64,000 bases of DNA from assembly GCF_024295805.1 (NCBI RefSeq), contig NZ_JANCLX010000002.1:224720-288719 (forward strand), written 5' to 3'. Positions 26,077-34,501 of this stretch are shown here, in pieces. The translations under genes were made by a program, and so were the position numbers. How positions within the stretch are numbered: the stretch's first letter is position 1; the number at the start of each line of letters is the position of its first letter. The notes below the pieces were generated by a model. That model worked only from the letters and a program-made list of their open reading frames with translations, was not told the origin of the DNA and made no database searches. This DNA comes from Streptomyces cucumeris. Lineage in GTDB: Bacteria; Actinomycetota; Actinomycetes; Streptomycetales; Streptomycetaceae.

Positions 26077-26364
26077 ATGATCAGCTTCATGAAGACCATC
26101 AAAATGACCGATCGCTCGGTCGTCGCCACCTGCAAGCTCGGCTCTGCCCTGCCCGGCACCGGTCTGTCCGGCGCCGAGGCCGCGCGTCCGCGTCTCAGTG
26201 AGCGACCGATCGAGGCACCTGCGGTAGCGGCAGTGGCGGCGGCGAATGCCTATGCCTTTGCAGCCGAAGCGGCCAATGGTGCCGGATCCCGGACGAAGCA
26301 GCAGCACCAGCAGCACAAGAAGTGGGCCCTCCGCAGGCTCGAACCCTGGAGTAATCCAGCCTGA
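26077..26364 (+). CDS. upstream ORF in the whiB7 leader (95 codons)
   Basis: An ORF of 95 codons starting at ATG 26077 with AGAGGAGG upstream, so a strong ribosome site. The peptide begins MISFMKTIKMTDRSVV, has an Ala-rich middle, and ends in a Gln/His/Lys-rich run (RTKQQHQQHKK) before WALRRLEPWSNPA. The stop codon sits inside a small hairpin and 25 bases before a strong terminator. WhiB7/WblC genes are known to have long leaders with uORFs whose slowed translation lets transcription read through. I infer this ORF is the sensor, and the peptide probably has no separate function. Confidence 0.7.
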   Translation: MISFMKTIKMTDRSVVATCKLGSALPGTGLSGAEAARPRLSERPIEAPAVAAVAAANAYAFAAEAANGAGSRTKQQHQQHKKWALRRLEPWSNPA

Positions 26365-26376
26365 TCCAGGATCAGG
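26360..26376 (+). promoter_or_regulatory. small hairpin at the uORF stop codon
   Basis: CCTGATCC and GGATCAGG form an eight-base perfect inverted repeat around one base. The TGA stop of the upstream ORF lies in the left arm, so a ribosome ending there would melt it. It may be an alternative structure competing with the downstream terminator. Confidence 0.45.
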
Positions 26377-26388
26377 TCGGCACCTTCC

Positions 26389-26430
26389 AGGGCCGCGGAA
26401 CCCACACCGGGATCCGCGGCCCTTTTGATT
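26389..26430 (+). terminator. intrinsic terminator / attenuator before whiB7
   Basis: AGGGCCGCGGA (26389-26399) pairs with TCCGCGGCCCT (26413-26423). A TTTTGATTT tract follows. This is a true intrinsic terminator with U-tract, rare in this window, and it sits 50 bases before the whiB7 start, so it should stop most transcripts unless the leader refolds. Confidence 0.85.
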
Positions 26431-26480
26431 TGCCAGAAGCCCGGCCACCAGCCGGACGAAGAGACGAGGAACACACCACC

Positions 26481-26843
26481 GTGCAACTCAACACGCACGC
26501 CCCGTCCGCAGCGACCGACCTGAACCGACCGCCTGACTCCTCGGAGGACTCCTTGACGCCGCTCACCGCCCTCACCGAACTCGATGAGGCCATCGAGAAC
26601 CTGGGTGTCGCCGTACCGTGCCGCTCCTACGACCCGGAGGTCTTCTTCGCCGAGTCCCCGGCCGACGTCGAGTACGCGAAGTCCCTGTGCCAGACCTGCC
26701 CGCTGCGTGAGGCCTGCCTCGCCGGGGCGAAAGACCGCCGTGAGCCCTGGGGTGTCTGGGGTGGCGAGCTCTTCGTCCAGGGCGTCGTGGTGGCCCGCAA
26801 GCGGCCGCGTGGCCGTCCGCGCAAGAACCCGGTCACGGCATGA
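26481..26843 (+). CDS. whiB7: WhiB7/WblC antibiotic-stress regulator
   Basis: A 120-residue WhiB-family iron-sulfur protein that works with the principal sigma factor to activate intrinsic antibiotic-resistance genes. Four cluster cysteines are C47, C70, C73 and C79. The GVWGG turn is at 91-95. The C-terminal AT-hook RKRPRGRPRKN (about 106-116) is diagnostic of WhiB7. The GTG at 26481 was chosen over an ATG 51 bases upstream because the latter falls too close to the terminator. Placement after uvrD2 and before an ABC1 kinase gene matches mycobacterial whiB7. Expression is expected to be controlled by the attenuator and autoregulation. Confidence 0.95.
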   Translation: MQLNTHAPSAATDLNRPPDSSEDSLTPLTALTELDEAIENLGVAVPCRSYDPEVFFAESPADVEYAKSLCQTCPLREACLAGAKDRREPWGVWGGELFVQGVVVARKRPRGRPRKNPVTA

Positions 26844-27151
26844 GCACCATCGGCACCATCGATCGCCCAGCGACGCACGACCCCATGAATCAGGTCCCGA
26901 CGATGACCCCACCGGTCTCCGAAACACCCGCACCCCGTACTTCAGGCGCCCCTGAGTCGCGCCAGAACAGGAACCGAGAAATGCAACTCATCCCAGAAGC
27001 CCTGGCTCGTGCCCATATGCACGAGCGGCTGCACGAGGCCGAGTCCGAACGCACCGCCCTCCGCCTCGTCGCCGCCCGCCGGATGCAGCGGAAGGCCGAG
27101 CGTGCCTCGCTCCGTGCCCGCCGCGCCCTGGCCATGGCGGTCATGCACTGA
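26840..27151 (+). CDS. small Arg-rich protein coupled to whiB7
   Basis: A 103-residue protein whose ATG overlaps the whiB7 stop (ATGA), so it is translationally coupled. The first ~46 residues are Pro/Thr-rich and probably disordered. The rest, from MQLIPEALARAHMHERLHE, is predicted helical with many Arg, Ala and Glu and could form one long helix or coiled coil. An internal ATG at 26981 could be an alternative start giving only that helical part. I do not recognise a function. Co-expression with WhiB7 implies a link to the antibiotic or translation stress response. Confidence 0.75.
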   Translation: MSTIGTIDRPATHDPMNQVPTMTPPVSETPAPRTSGAPESRQNRNREMQLIPEALARAHMHERLHEAESERTALRLVAARRMQRKAERASLRARRALAMAVMH

Positions 27152-27172
27152 GGGAACGAACGATGTGAAACA

Positions 27173-27206
27173 CCGAAGGGCCGGTCCGATCGGACCGGCC
27201 CTTCGG
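27173..27206 (+). terminator. hairpin terminator of the whiB7 operon
   Basis: Sixteen-base perfect arms (27173-27188 and 27191-27206) separated by AT lie 22 bases after the stop of the whiB7-coupled gene. No T-tract follows. Confidence 0.8.
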
Positions 27207-27285
27207 CCTCCCCCGGACGGGGGGACGGAAAGGAGAGGGGCGCGTTTGCCCGCCGCGCCCGGGCCGGCGGAGTTATCGTCACCGG

Positions 27286-27483
27286 GTGGACCAGAAGACA
27301 TCGGAACCGGTGCGATCGGACACCCGGACCCTCGTCTGCGCCCGCTGCGGCGCTCAGGCCGACGGTACGCCGCCGACCTGGACCTGCTCCGTCGAGAACG
27401 GTGCCCGCCGCTACTTCTGCGACGACTGCGCCCGTGCCCATCTCCGAGCGATCGAAGGACGGCTCGACTCGCCCTGGTGGTGA
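27286..27483 (+). CDS. small zinc-ribbon-like protein
   Basis: A 65-residue protein with CARCG near residue 18 and CDDC near 45, two CxxC pairs with the spacing of a zinc ribbon. The GTG start is placed before DQKTSEPVRSD. The stop is 25 bases from the convergent AarF-like gene. Function unknown; a zinc-stabilised protein or nucleic-acid interaction module is a reasonable guess. Confidence 0.75.
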   Translation: MDQKTSEPVRSDTRTLVCARCGAQADGTPPTWTCSVENGARRYFCDDCARAHLRAIEGRLDSPWW

Positions 27484-27507
27484 GGGCCGGGCCCGGACCC
27501 GGTCGCC

Positions 27508-29073
27508 TCACACCAGACGCTTCGCCGCCCCGGGCTCCGCCGCGCCCACGGCCCCGGCACCGACCTCCGCCTCGTCCTCGGCGGCGGCATCCTCCGCCGT
27601 GTCCTCGGCAGCGTCGTCCCGGAGAGCCTCCGCCTCGTCCGTCCCGTCCAGCTCGTCCAGGATCTCCAGGTCATCTTCCGCGACCTCGGCCGAGGCGTCC
27701 GCCTCCACCGAGGCATCCACCTCCGCCTCTTCCGGGTCGGCGGCGAAGCCAGGGACCCATGCCTCCAGTTCGTCCCGCAGCCGCACCGTCGCACCGAGCT
27801 GGCACAGCACTCCGATCGTGCTCAGCGTGACCCGGTGGATCAGCAGATACGACGGGGGCAGATTGAGCTGATTGCCCAGCTCATAGACGGGCGAACGCCG
27901 GTCGGCCACCCGCGCCGCCTGGCCGCGTATCCACTTACGGTCGAAGAGGAAGCTGTCGGCCTGTGCCGGTTCCAGCATCGGCAGCAGGAAGTCCAGGAGA
28001 GCGTCCGGGTCCACATCGATCGTGGGCTTGAAGAACCCCTCCTCGCGCATCAGCGCGTAGACGCCCTTGGCGTCACCCTCCAGCGCCATCCGCAGCGCGA
28101 CACCGATGGGAGTGGGCAGCCCGCCGGGCAGCCGGTCCACCGAGCCGAAGTCCAGCACGCCCAGCTTCCACTGCTCCGGCGGTCCGTCCGGGGCGCCACC
28201 GGTCAGCAGCCGGAAGTTGCCCGGGTGGGGATCGGCGTGCAGCAGCCCGGTGCGGGACGCCCCCGAGAAGAGGAAGCGCGCCAGCAGCTGCCCGGCCCGG
28301 TCCCGCTGCTCTGTTCCGCCCTCCGCTATCACCTCGGAGAGCGGTATCCCCTCCATCCACTCGGTGATCAGTACCTGGTCGCACTGGTGCACCACTTCGG
28401 GCACCACGATCTCCGAGTCCTCCGTGTACTCCTCGGCATGGGCCCGCTGGGACTCGGCCTCCAGTTCGTAGTCCAGCTCCTCGGCCACCCGGTCCCGCAA
28501 CTCCGCGATCAGCGGCTTGAGGTCGAGCCCCGGCACCAGGGGGCCCAGCACCCGGGCGAACCTGCTCAGCTGGCTGAGGTCCGACAGCAGGGCCTCGCCC
28601 GCCCCCGGATACTGCACCTTGACCGCCACCGCGCGCCCGTCGTGCCAGACCGCACGGTGCACCTGGCCGATCGAGGCCGCCGCCGACGGCTTGTCCTCGA
28701 ACTCCTGGAACAGCTCCGGCCAGTCTGCCCCCAGCCGCTCGGCCAGCTGGGCGTGGACCGTGCGGGTGGGCATGGGCGGCGCCGCTTCCTGGAGCTTGGT
28801 CAGAGCCGCCCGGTACGGCCTGGCGATCTCCTCGGGAAGCGCCGATTCGAAGACCGACATCGCCTGGCCCAGCTTCATGGCCCCGCCCTTGAGCTCGCCG
28901 AGCACCTTGAACATCTGCTCGGCGGTGCGCTGCTGGACCTCACGCGCGACCATCTCCGCCGGTCGCCCCCCTATCCGCTTCCCGAGCCCCCATGTGGCGC
29001 GCCCCGCGAATCCCAAGGGCAGCGCCGCCAGTTTGGCGGTTCGGGTGATCGCCTTGCGCGGCAGATCGGACAT
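27508..29073 (-). CDS. AarF/ABC1/UbiB-family atypical kinase
   Basis: A 521-residue ABC1-family protein. It has the family KxGQ motif (MKLGQAMSVFE), the lysine-containing AVKVQYP strand, the HADPHPGNF catalytic loop and LDFGS metal motif. ABC1 proteins are atypical ATPases/kinases linked to quinone or lipid metabolism. The C-terminal ~60 residues are a strongly acidic Ala/Glu/Asp tail, not a family feature. ATG at 29073 has GGAGGGG in front and is preferred to a TTG twelve bases upstream. Its position beside whiB7 mirrors mycobacteria, where the ABC1 gene is a WhiB7-linked neighbour. Confidence 0.92.
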   Translation of the reverse strand: MSDLPRKAITRTAKLAALPLGFAGRATWGLGKRIGGRPAEMVAREVQQRTAEQMFKVLGELKGGAMKLGQAMSVFESALPEEIARPYRAALTKLQEAAPPMPTRTVHAQLAERLGADWPELFQEFEDKPSAAASIGQVHRAVWHDGRAVAVKVQYPGAGEALLSDLSQLSRFARVLGPLVPGLDLKPLIAELRDRVAEELDYELEAESQRAHAEEYTEDSEIVVPEVVHQCDQVLITEWMEGIPLSEVIAEGGTEQRDRAGQLLARFLFSGASRTGLLHADPHPGNFRLLTGGAPDGPPEQWKLGVLDFGSVDRLPGGLPTPIGVALRMALEGDAKGVYALMREEGFFKPTIDVDPDALLDFLLPMLEPAQADSFLFDRKWIRGQAARVADRRSPVYELGNQLNLPPSYLLIHRVTLSTIGVLCQLGATVRLRDELEAWVPGFAADPEEAEVDASVEADASAEVAEDDLEILDELDGTDEAEALRDDAAEDTAEDAAAEDEAEVGAGAVGAAEPGAAKRLV

Positions 29074-29146
29074 GCGCCCCTCCAACTACAGCTGAGCCAT
29101 CCCGGGGAGGCCCCCCGGACCCCCGTCGCCCACTCGTGGACGTCGG

Positions 29147-30277
29147 TCACCCGGCCATTGTCGCGTGCCGCGCCTCCATGGCCGAGGCATATACCGCATC
29201 CTGCCGTCCGGCCGCTCCGCATGCGCATCCGGGATGCCCTTCGAGCGCCCGCACCTCCCCGGTGAGCGCGGGCAGCGCCAACTCCCAGCGGGCACCCGCG
29301 ACCGGTGAGGCCCGCCCGTCGAGGAAGGCCAGCGCCTGCGCGGCGGTGACCCCGGCGACCACCGCCGCCAGCGCCGTGTCACAGGCGGGCGCGGACCGGC
29401 GGCGGCCGGACCGCCACTGCGCGAGCATCCGGGGCCAGGCGGGCTCCTCCTCCGCACGGCCCGCCGCGAGACATCCGGCACAGGGGGTGGCCCCCGGCAG
29501 CACCAGAGGTCCCACCACCCCGGTGGCCTCCAGCACCCCCGCGTAGAGATGGGGGATCCCCGCCGCCAGCAGCGGCTCGGCCGGTGCCGGATCCGGGGCG
29601 TAGGCCGCCAGGCCGTCCCGTGGAGCGATCACCACCAGCGCCAGCCCGGGTTCATTCGAGGGCACCGGGTCCCTGGCCGGACGTCTCGGCCGGGGACCCG
29701 GCGCACAGCGCCGCACCAGCCGCCGCGCGGCCACCTCCCGCCGCTCCCCGATCTGCTCGGCCGACAGCCCACCGGGTACGAGGTCCCAGGGCTCGACACA
29801 GCCGCCGTCCACCACATCGACCAGCCCGACCCCCGAGGCGGACAGCGCGGCCGCGACCGCGGCACCGACCCGCCCCGCGCCCCTCACCTGCACCCGGGTG
29901 GCCCGCCGCGCCGCGAGCAGCCGCGCCGCGGCTCCCGGCTGCCGGTGCAGCACCGACAGCGCCGCGGCGTCCGGCCGCAGCCGGTCCGCGGCCGCGGCGG
30001 GCTCCCCGCCGTCCCTCCATTCCTCCAGCAGCCCGGCCGCGGCCAGCCGCTCCACCACCGCATCGGCCCGCCCTTCCGGCAGCCCGAGGGTCTGGGCTTC
30101 CTGGCGCAACAGCGGCAGCCCGCGGGTGCCGTCGAGCAGCTCCAGAAAGCTGCCGGTCGCCGTGTCCAGCGGGCCCAGCACCACCGCATGGGCAGCCGCC
30201 ACCCCGAACTGCACCGTGTCCCGGCTCCGCCAGGCGCGCCGCAGCGCGGGCTTGAGCATCGGATGTGTCGAACGCAT
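29147..30277 (-). CDS. orphan ThiF-like (E1-fold) protein with N-terminal RiPP-type domain
   Basis: A 376-residue ThiF-fold protein. The N-terminal ~90 residues (HPMLKPALRRAWRSRDTVQFG... LELLDGTRGLPLL) resemble the leader-binding winged-helix region of Ocin-ThiF/TOMM cyclodehydratase partners. The ThiF part has a degenerate nucleotide loop (RGAGRVGAAVAAAL) and two cysteine pairs, CAGC and CAC near the C-terminus. ATG at 30277 has GGAGGGGG upstream; longer in-frame starts lack one. No precursor peptide or YcaO gene is visible nearby, so its client is unknown. It lies between the ABC1 kinase gene and a divergent metallopeptidase gene. Confidence 0.75.
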   Translation of the reverse strand: MRSTHPMLKPALRRAWRSRDTVQFGVAAAHAVVLGPLDTATGSFLELLDGTRGLPLLRQEAQTLGLPEGRADAVVERLAAAGLLEEWRDGGEPAAAADRLRPDAAALSVLHRQPGAAARLLAARRATRVQVRGAGRVGAAVAAALSASGVGLVDVVDGGCVEPWDLVPGGLSAEQIGERREVAARRLVRRCAPGPRPRRPARDPVPSNEPGLALVVIAPRDGLAAYAPDPAPAEPLLAAGIPHLYAGVLEATGVVGPLVLPGATPCAGCLAAGRAEEEPAWPRMLAQWRSGRRRSAPACDTALAAVVAGVTAAQALAFLDGRASPVAGARWELALPALTGEVRALEGHPGCACGAAGRQDAVYASAMEARHATMAG

Positions 30278-30546
30278 CCCCGTTTCCCCCTCCATCGGTC
30301 CGTCCATCTCGTCCGTCGGTCCGCCCTTCCCGCCGACCTCGCGACCCCACGACCCCTCGTCGAGGCTTCCGCCGCGACGCGGTCCTCCGAACTGCCCCCA
30401 GCATGCGAGGACCGCCACCGCCCGCGCCGACCGCTGTCCACAGGCGACGGCAATAGTCGTACAAGCCGTGCACACGCTGGAGTGGTTCGTTCCGCCACCC
30501 GGTGAGGGGTGGGGCTTCCCCGCGCGCCAGCGGGTAACGTCGGGGC

Positions 30547-31176
30547 GTGCCCGCCGACCCTTCCCCTCGCTTCGCCGGGGAGCCTCCCGCGCACAGCGCC
30601 GCCGGGACCCCGCACACCGTGCCGAGCCCGACGGACCGCGGCACGACCGCGAGTGCGGTCGAGGTCCGCCGGAGCACCCGGCGCCGCAGGACGGTCTCCG
30701 CGTACCGCGAGGGCGACCGCACCGTGGTCCTCATTCCTGCCCGGATGTCGGAGGCGGAGGAGCGCCGCTGGGTGACGGTGATGCTGGACAAACTGGCGGC
30801 GCAGGAGAGCAAGCGGATACTGGGCGACGCGGAACTGGCCGCCCGCGCCGAGCTGCTGTCCGAGCAGTACCTCGGGAGCCGGGCTCGGCCCGCCTCCGTC
30901 CGCTGGGTGACCAACCAGAACACCCGCTGGGGCTCGTGCACCCCGGCCGAGGGCAGCATCCGGCTCTCCCACCGGCTCCAGGGCATGCCCGAGTACGTCG
31001 TGGACTACGTCCTCCTCCATGAACTGGCCCATCTCCTGGTGCCCGGTCACGGGCCGCGGTTCTGGCAGTTGCTGGAGGCGTATCCGCGGACCGAGCGGGC
31101 GCGCGGCTACCTCGAGGGCGTGGTGGCCGCCGGACGGCTGCCGCACCTGTCCGGGCCCGGTGGCGAACGGGCCTGA
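30547..31176 (+). CDS. YgjP-like (DUF45/M48-type) metallopeptidase
   Basis: A 209-residue protein with the zinc motif HELAHLLVPGHGPRFW (HExxH plus a downstream third His), and the family segment RWVTNQNTRWGSCTP. These identify the YgjP/DUF45 metallopeptidase-like group, related to SprT. The N-terminal ~60 residues are low-complexity and Arg-rich. The GTG start is taken from the frame beginning, and a later start is possible. It is divergent from the ThiF-like gene. Confidence 0.85.
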   Translation: MPADPSPRFAGEPPAHSAAGTPHTVPSPTDRGTTASAVEVRRSTRRRRTVSAYREGDRTVVLIPARMSEAEERRWVTVMLDKLAAQESKRILGDAELAARAELLSEQYLGSRARPASVRWVTNQNTRWGSCTPAEGSIRLSHRLQGMPEYVVDYVLLHELAHLLVPGHGPRFWQLLEAYPRTERARGYLEGVVAAGRLPHLSGPGGERA

Positions 31177-31300
31177 GGAAGGCAACGAATTTCACTGGGG
31201 AACCGGACCGCTCTTCCCCGGCGTCGCTCATAGTCGGCGGCAGCGGTTAGCCTGGCGCGCAGGCACTCACCGGTTTCGGGATGGGGGACGGGCGTTACGT

Positions 31301-33013
31301 ATGGCCAGGGAATTCCAGCGCGGCCACAAGGCCAAGATCAGTGACCTGACGGCCGGGAGGGATCTGTACATCGGTGTGCAGATCGCCGGGCCCGGCCTGA
31401 CGTTCGACATCAGCTGCTTCGGTCTCGACGCGGACGAGCGGCTGTCGGACGACCGCTACTTCATCTTCTTCAACCAGCCCAAATCCCCCGAGGAAGCGAT
31501 TCAGCAGCTCGGGGCCCAGGCCGGTGACACCGAGTCCTTCCGCGTCACCCTCGACTCCATCCCGTCCGCCATCCAGAAGCTCTCCTTCACGGCGACCGTC
31601 GACGGCGCGGGCCAGATGTCGCAGATCGCCTCCGGCTACCTCCGGATCGTCGCGGGTGGCGAGGAGGTGGCCCGGTACTCCTTCTCCGGCGCGGAGTTCA
31701 GCACCGAGCGCGCGGTGATGCTGGGCGACTTCTACCTCAAGGACGTCTGGCGGTTCGCCGCCGTCGGCCAGGGCTTCGACGGCGGACTCGACGCACTGCT
31801 GAAGAACTTCGGCGGAGAGGTGGCCGAGGAGGAGCCCGCCCCCGCGCCCGCCCAGGGCGGTGCGCCCGGTTTCGCGCCGCCCGGAGGCGCCGCCGCGGCC
31901 CCGGGCTTCGCGGCCCCCGGTGGCGGCCAGCCCGCCCCGCAGCCGCCGCAGCCCGCCCCCGCCTTCGGCGCACCGCAGGGCACGCCTCCGCAGCCGGCGC
32001 CCCAGGCGCCGCCGCAGCCCGTGCCCGCGGCACAGCACACCCCGCCGCAGGCCATGCCCCCGCAGCCCGCTGCCGGTTCGCCGCAGATGCACGGGGCGCC
32101 CACCATCGCCGCGCCGCTCGCGCCGCCCGGACAGACACCGCCTCCCGGCCAGGTGCCCCCGCCCGGTCCGCCAGGACAGTTCCCGGGGCAGCAGCCGCCG
32201 TTCGGCGGCCAGGTGCCGTGCCAGGCACCGCCCGCCCCCGCCCCCTACGGCCAGCCCCCGGCGCAGCCGTACCCCGGTCAGCCGGGTCCGGGCCAGCCCT
32301 ACGGTCAGCCGCAGGGTGCCCCCCAGGGCGTTCCGCAGGGCCAGGGCGGCGCCCCCGGTGTCCAGGCCGCGCTGGCCCAGTACCGCGAGGCACCCACCGG
32401 ACAGCGCTGGACCCCGCAGAACCCGCGGCTGATGCGGGTCGACCTCGGGGTCGGCGGTCAGCCGGTGCTGGCCCGGCAGGGCACCATGGTGCTCTACCAG
32501 GGCAAGGTCGACTTCAGCTACAAGGGCGCCGGGTTCCGCGGCCGTATCGTCGGCAACGCGACCGGCCAGGAGATGCAGCTGATGCGCTGCAGCGGCCAGG
32601 GGCAGGTCTTCCTCGCCGAGAACGCGGCCGAGCTCCACCCGATCGAGCTCCAGGGCGACGCGATCTGCGTCTCCGCCGAGAGCGTGCTCGCCTTCGACGA
32701 GTCGCTCCAGCACGAGGTCCGCAGGATCGAGGGCCACGGCATCCCCGGCGGCGCGCTGTTCACCATGCAGTTCCAGGGCACCGGCACCGTCATCGTGAAG
32801 ACCGAGGGCACTCCGGTCGTCCTCCCGGTCACCCCGACGACCTTCGCCGACAGCAACGCCATCGTGGCGTGGTCCGCCGGTTCGCAGGTGATCATCTCCA
32901 GCCAGGTGCGGCTGCGCCGGGCCGCCTACCCCGGCCACAGCGGGGAGACCGTGAACCTCCAGTTCCGCGGTGCGCCCGGCAACTTCATCGTCGTCCAGCC
33001 CTACGAGGTCTGA
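31301..33013 (+). CDS. TerD-AIM24 fusion protein
   Basis: A 570-residue two-domain protein. Residues 1-~175 form a TerD domain (tellurite-resistance/stress family, calcium-binding in characterised members), with FDISCFGLDADERLSDDRY. Residues ~176-353 are a Pro/Gln/Gly/Ala-rich linker. Residues ~360-570 are an AIM24 (TIGR00266-type) beta-sandwich. The ATG at 31301 is the start of the TerD domain; the same frame is open upstream but overlaps the metallopeptidase gene. It heads an operon with two single-domain AIM24 genes (11 and 15 base gaps). Function is probably in envelope or stress signalling, but this is inference. Confidence 0.9.
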   Translation: MAREFQRGHKAKISDLTAGRDLYIGVQIAGPGLTFDISCFGLDADERLSDDRYFIFFNQPKSPEEAIQQLGAQAGDTESFRVTLDSIPSAIQKLSFTATVDGAGQMSQIASGYLRIVAGGEEVARYSFSGAEFSTERAVMLGDFYLKDVWRFAAVGQGFDGGLDALLKNFGGEVAEEEPAPAPAQGGAPGFAPPGGAAAAPGFAAPGGGQPAPQPPQPAPAFGAPQGTPPQPAPQAPPQPVPAAQHTPPQAMPPQPAAGSPQMHGAPTIAAPLAPPGQTPPPGQVPPPGPPGQFPGQQPPFGGQVPCQAPPAPAPYGQPPAQPYPGQPGPGQPYGQPQGAPQGVPQGQGGAPGVQAALAQYREAPTGQRWTPQNPRLMRVDLGVGGQPVLARQGTMVLYQGKVDFSYKGAGFRGRIVGNATGQEMQLMRCSGQGQVFLAENAAELHPIELQGDAICVSAESVLAFDESLQHEVRRIEGHGIPGGALFTMQFQGTGTVIVKTEGTPVVLPVTPTTFADSNAIVAWSAGSQVIISSQVRLRRAAYPGHSGETVNLQFRGAPGNFIVVQPYEV

Positions 33014-33024
33014 AGGCAACCGAC

Positions 33025-33708
33025 ATGGACCAGCAACTGATCACGGGCTATGCCCCCGCGCCGGTCGCCGCCCGTATGGAGAACCACGGCGCCAGCATGC
33101 TCAAGGTCGCGATGCAGAGCGGCCAGGACCTCTTCGCCCGCACCGGCTCGATGGTCGCGTACGAGGGTTTCGTCCAGTACGAGCCCAACCCGCCCGCCGT
33201 GCGCCAGATGGCCTCCCAGTGGCTGACCGGCGAGGGCGCCCCGCTGATGCGGTGCAGCGGCGACGGACTGCTCTACCTCGCCGACTACGGGGCGAACGTC
33301 GTCTGCATCAACCTCAACGGCGACTCGCTTTCGGTCAACGGGACCAATCTGCTCGCCTTCGACGCCCACCTCCAGTGGGGGGTCGAGCGGGTCAAGGGCA
33401 TCGCCAAGTTCGCCGGACAGGGCCTGTTCAACGTGGGTGTCTCCGGCACCGGCTGGGTCGCGCTGACCTCCCGCGGCACCCCCATCGTCGTCGACTGCGG
33501 CCGCGGCGAGGACGAGACCTACGTGGACCCGGACGCGCTCGTCGCCTGGTCCACCGGGCTCAAGGTCAAGGGCAAGCGCAGCTTCAAGGCGTCCTCCCTG
33601 ATCGGCCGGGGCAGCGGTGAGGCGTACCAGCTCGGCTTCTCCGGGCAGGGCTTCGTCGTCGTACAGCCCAGTGAGGACAGCACCGACCGGCTCCGGGCAC
33701 GGGGCTGA
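33025..33708 (+). CDS. AIM24 family protein
   Basis: A 227-residue single-domain AIM24 protein (MLKVAMQSGQDLFARTGSMVAYEG; LMRCSGDGLLYLADYG), the same fold as the C-terminal half of the upstream TerD fusion. No signal peptide or membrane helix is visible. ATG at 33025 lies 11 bases after the previous stop. The molecular role of bacterial AIM24 proteins is not established. Confidence 0.9.
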   Translation: MDQQLITGYAPAPVAARMENHGASMLKVAMQSGQDLFARTGSMVAYEGFVQYEPNPPAVRQMASQWLTGEGAPLMRCSGDGLLYLADYGANVVCINLNGDSLSVNGTNLLAFDAHLQWGVERVKGIAKFAGQGLFNVGVSGTGWVALTSRGTPIVVDCGRGEDETYVDPDALVAWSTGLKVKGKRSFKASSLIGRGSGEAYQLGFSGQGFVVVQPSEDSTDRLRARG

Positions 33709-33723
33709 GGGGGAGAGAGACAG

Positions 33724-34479
33724 ATGCAGAGCCCGCTCTTCGCCTTCACCGAGGCCCAGACCCAGGACCGCTACGCGCTCCAGAACCCGCATATGCTGCG
33801 GGTCGCCCTGACCGGCCACGAGGATGTGCTCGCCCGTAAGGGCAGCATGGTCGCCTACCAGGGGCTGATCGAGTTCGACGGCGAGTACCAGACGCCGGGC
33901 CAGCGCCGCTCCCGTACCGTCGGCGAGGGTCTGGACCTGATGCGCTGCTCCGGGCAGGGCACCGTCTACCTCGCCAACCTCGCCCAGTACGTCCATGTGG
34001 TGGACGTGGAGGGCGAGGGGCTGACGGTCGACAGCGCCTATGTCCTCGCGCTGGACTCCACGCTGCACTGGGAGACCATCGCGGTGGACAGCCAGTACGG
34101 GATCTCCGGTTCCGGCAAGTACAACCTCAACATCTCCGGGCGGGGCAAGGTCGCCCTGATGACCTCCGGCCAGCCGCTGATGCTCCAGGTCACGCCGGAC
34201 AAGTACGTCAACGTCGACGCGGACGCCATCGTCGCCTGGTCCAGTTCGCTGCGCGTCCAGATGCAGGCGCAGACCCACTCCTCGGGTGTGTGGCGGCGGC
34301 GCGGCAACACGGGCGAGGGCTGGGAGCTCAGCTTCCTCGGCCAGGGGTACGCCATGGTGCAGCCCAGCGAACTGCTGCCGCCGCAGAACGCGGTGATCGG
34401 CGGGGGTGCGGCCGCGCAGTTCGGGATGGGCCAGCAGGGCGCCCGGGGGCAGAACCAGGGCAACATCTTCGGCAACTGA
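33724..34479 (+). CDS. AIM24 family protein
   Basis: A 251-residue AIM24 protein, third in the row. It shares LMRCSGQGTVYLANL, LALDSTLHWE and GEGWELSFLGQGYAMVQPSE with its neighbours, and ends with a short Gly/Gln/Asn-rich tail. GGGGGAGAGA sits just ahead of the ATG. The three related modules probably act together, perhaps as subunits of one assembly. Confidence 0.9.
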   Translation: MQSPLFAFTEAQTQDRYALQNPHMLRVALTGHEDVLARKGSMVAYQGLIEFDGEYQTPGQRRSRTVGEGLDLMRCSGQGTVYLANLAQYVHVVDVEGEGLTVDSAYVLALDSTLHWETIAVDSQYGISGSGKYNLNISGRGKVALMTSGQPLMLQVTPDKYVNVDADAIVAWSSSLRVQMQAQTHSSGVWRRRGNTGEGWELSFLGQGYAMVQPSELLPPQNAVIGGGAAAQFGMGQQGARGQNQGNIFGN

Positions 34480-34501
34480 CGGCGGTCCTTCGCGACGTCA
34501 C

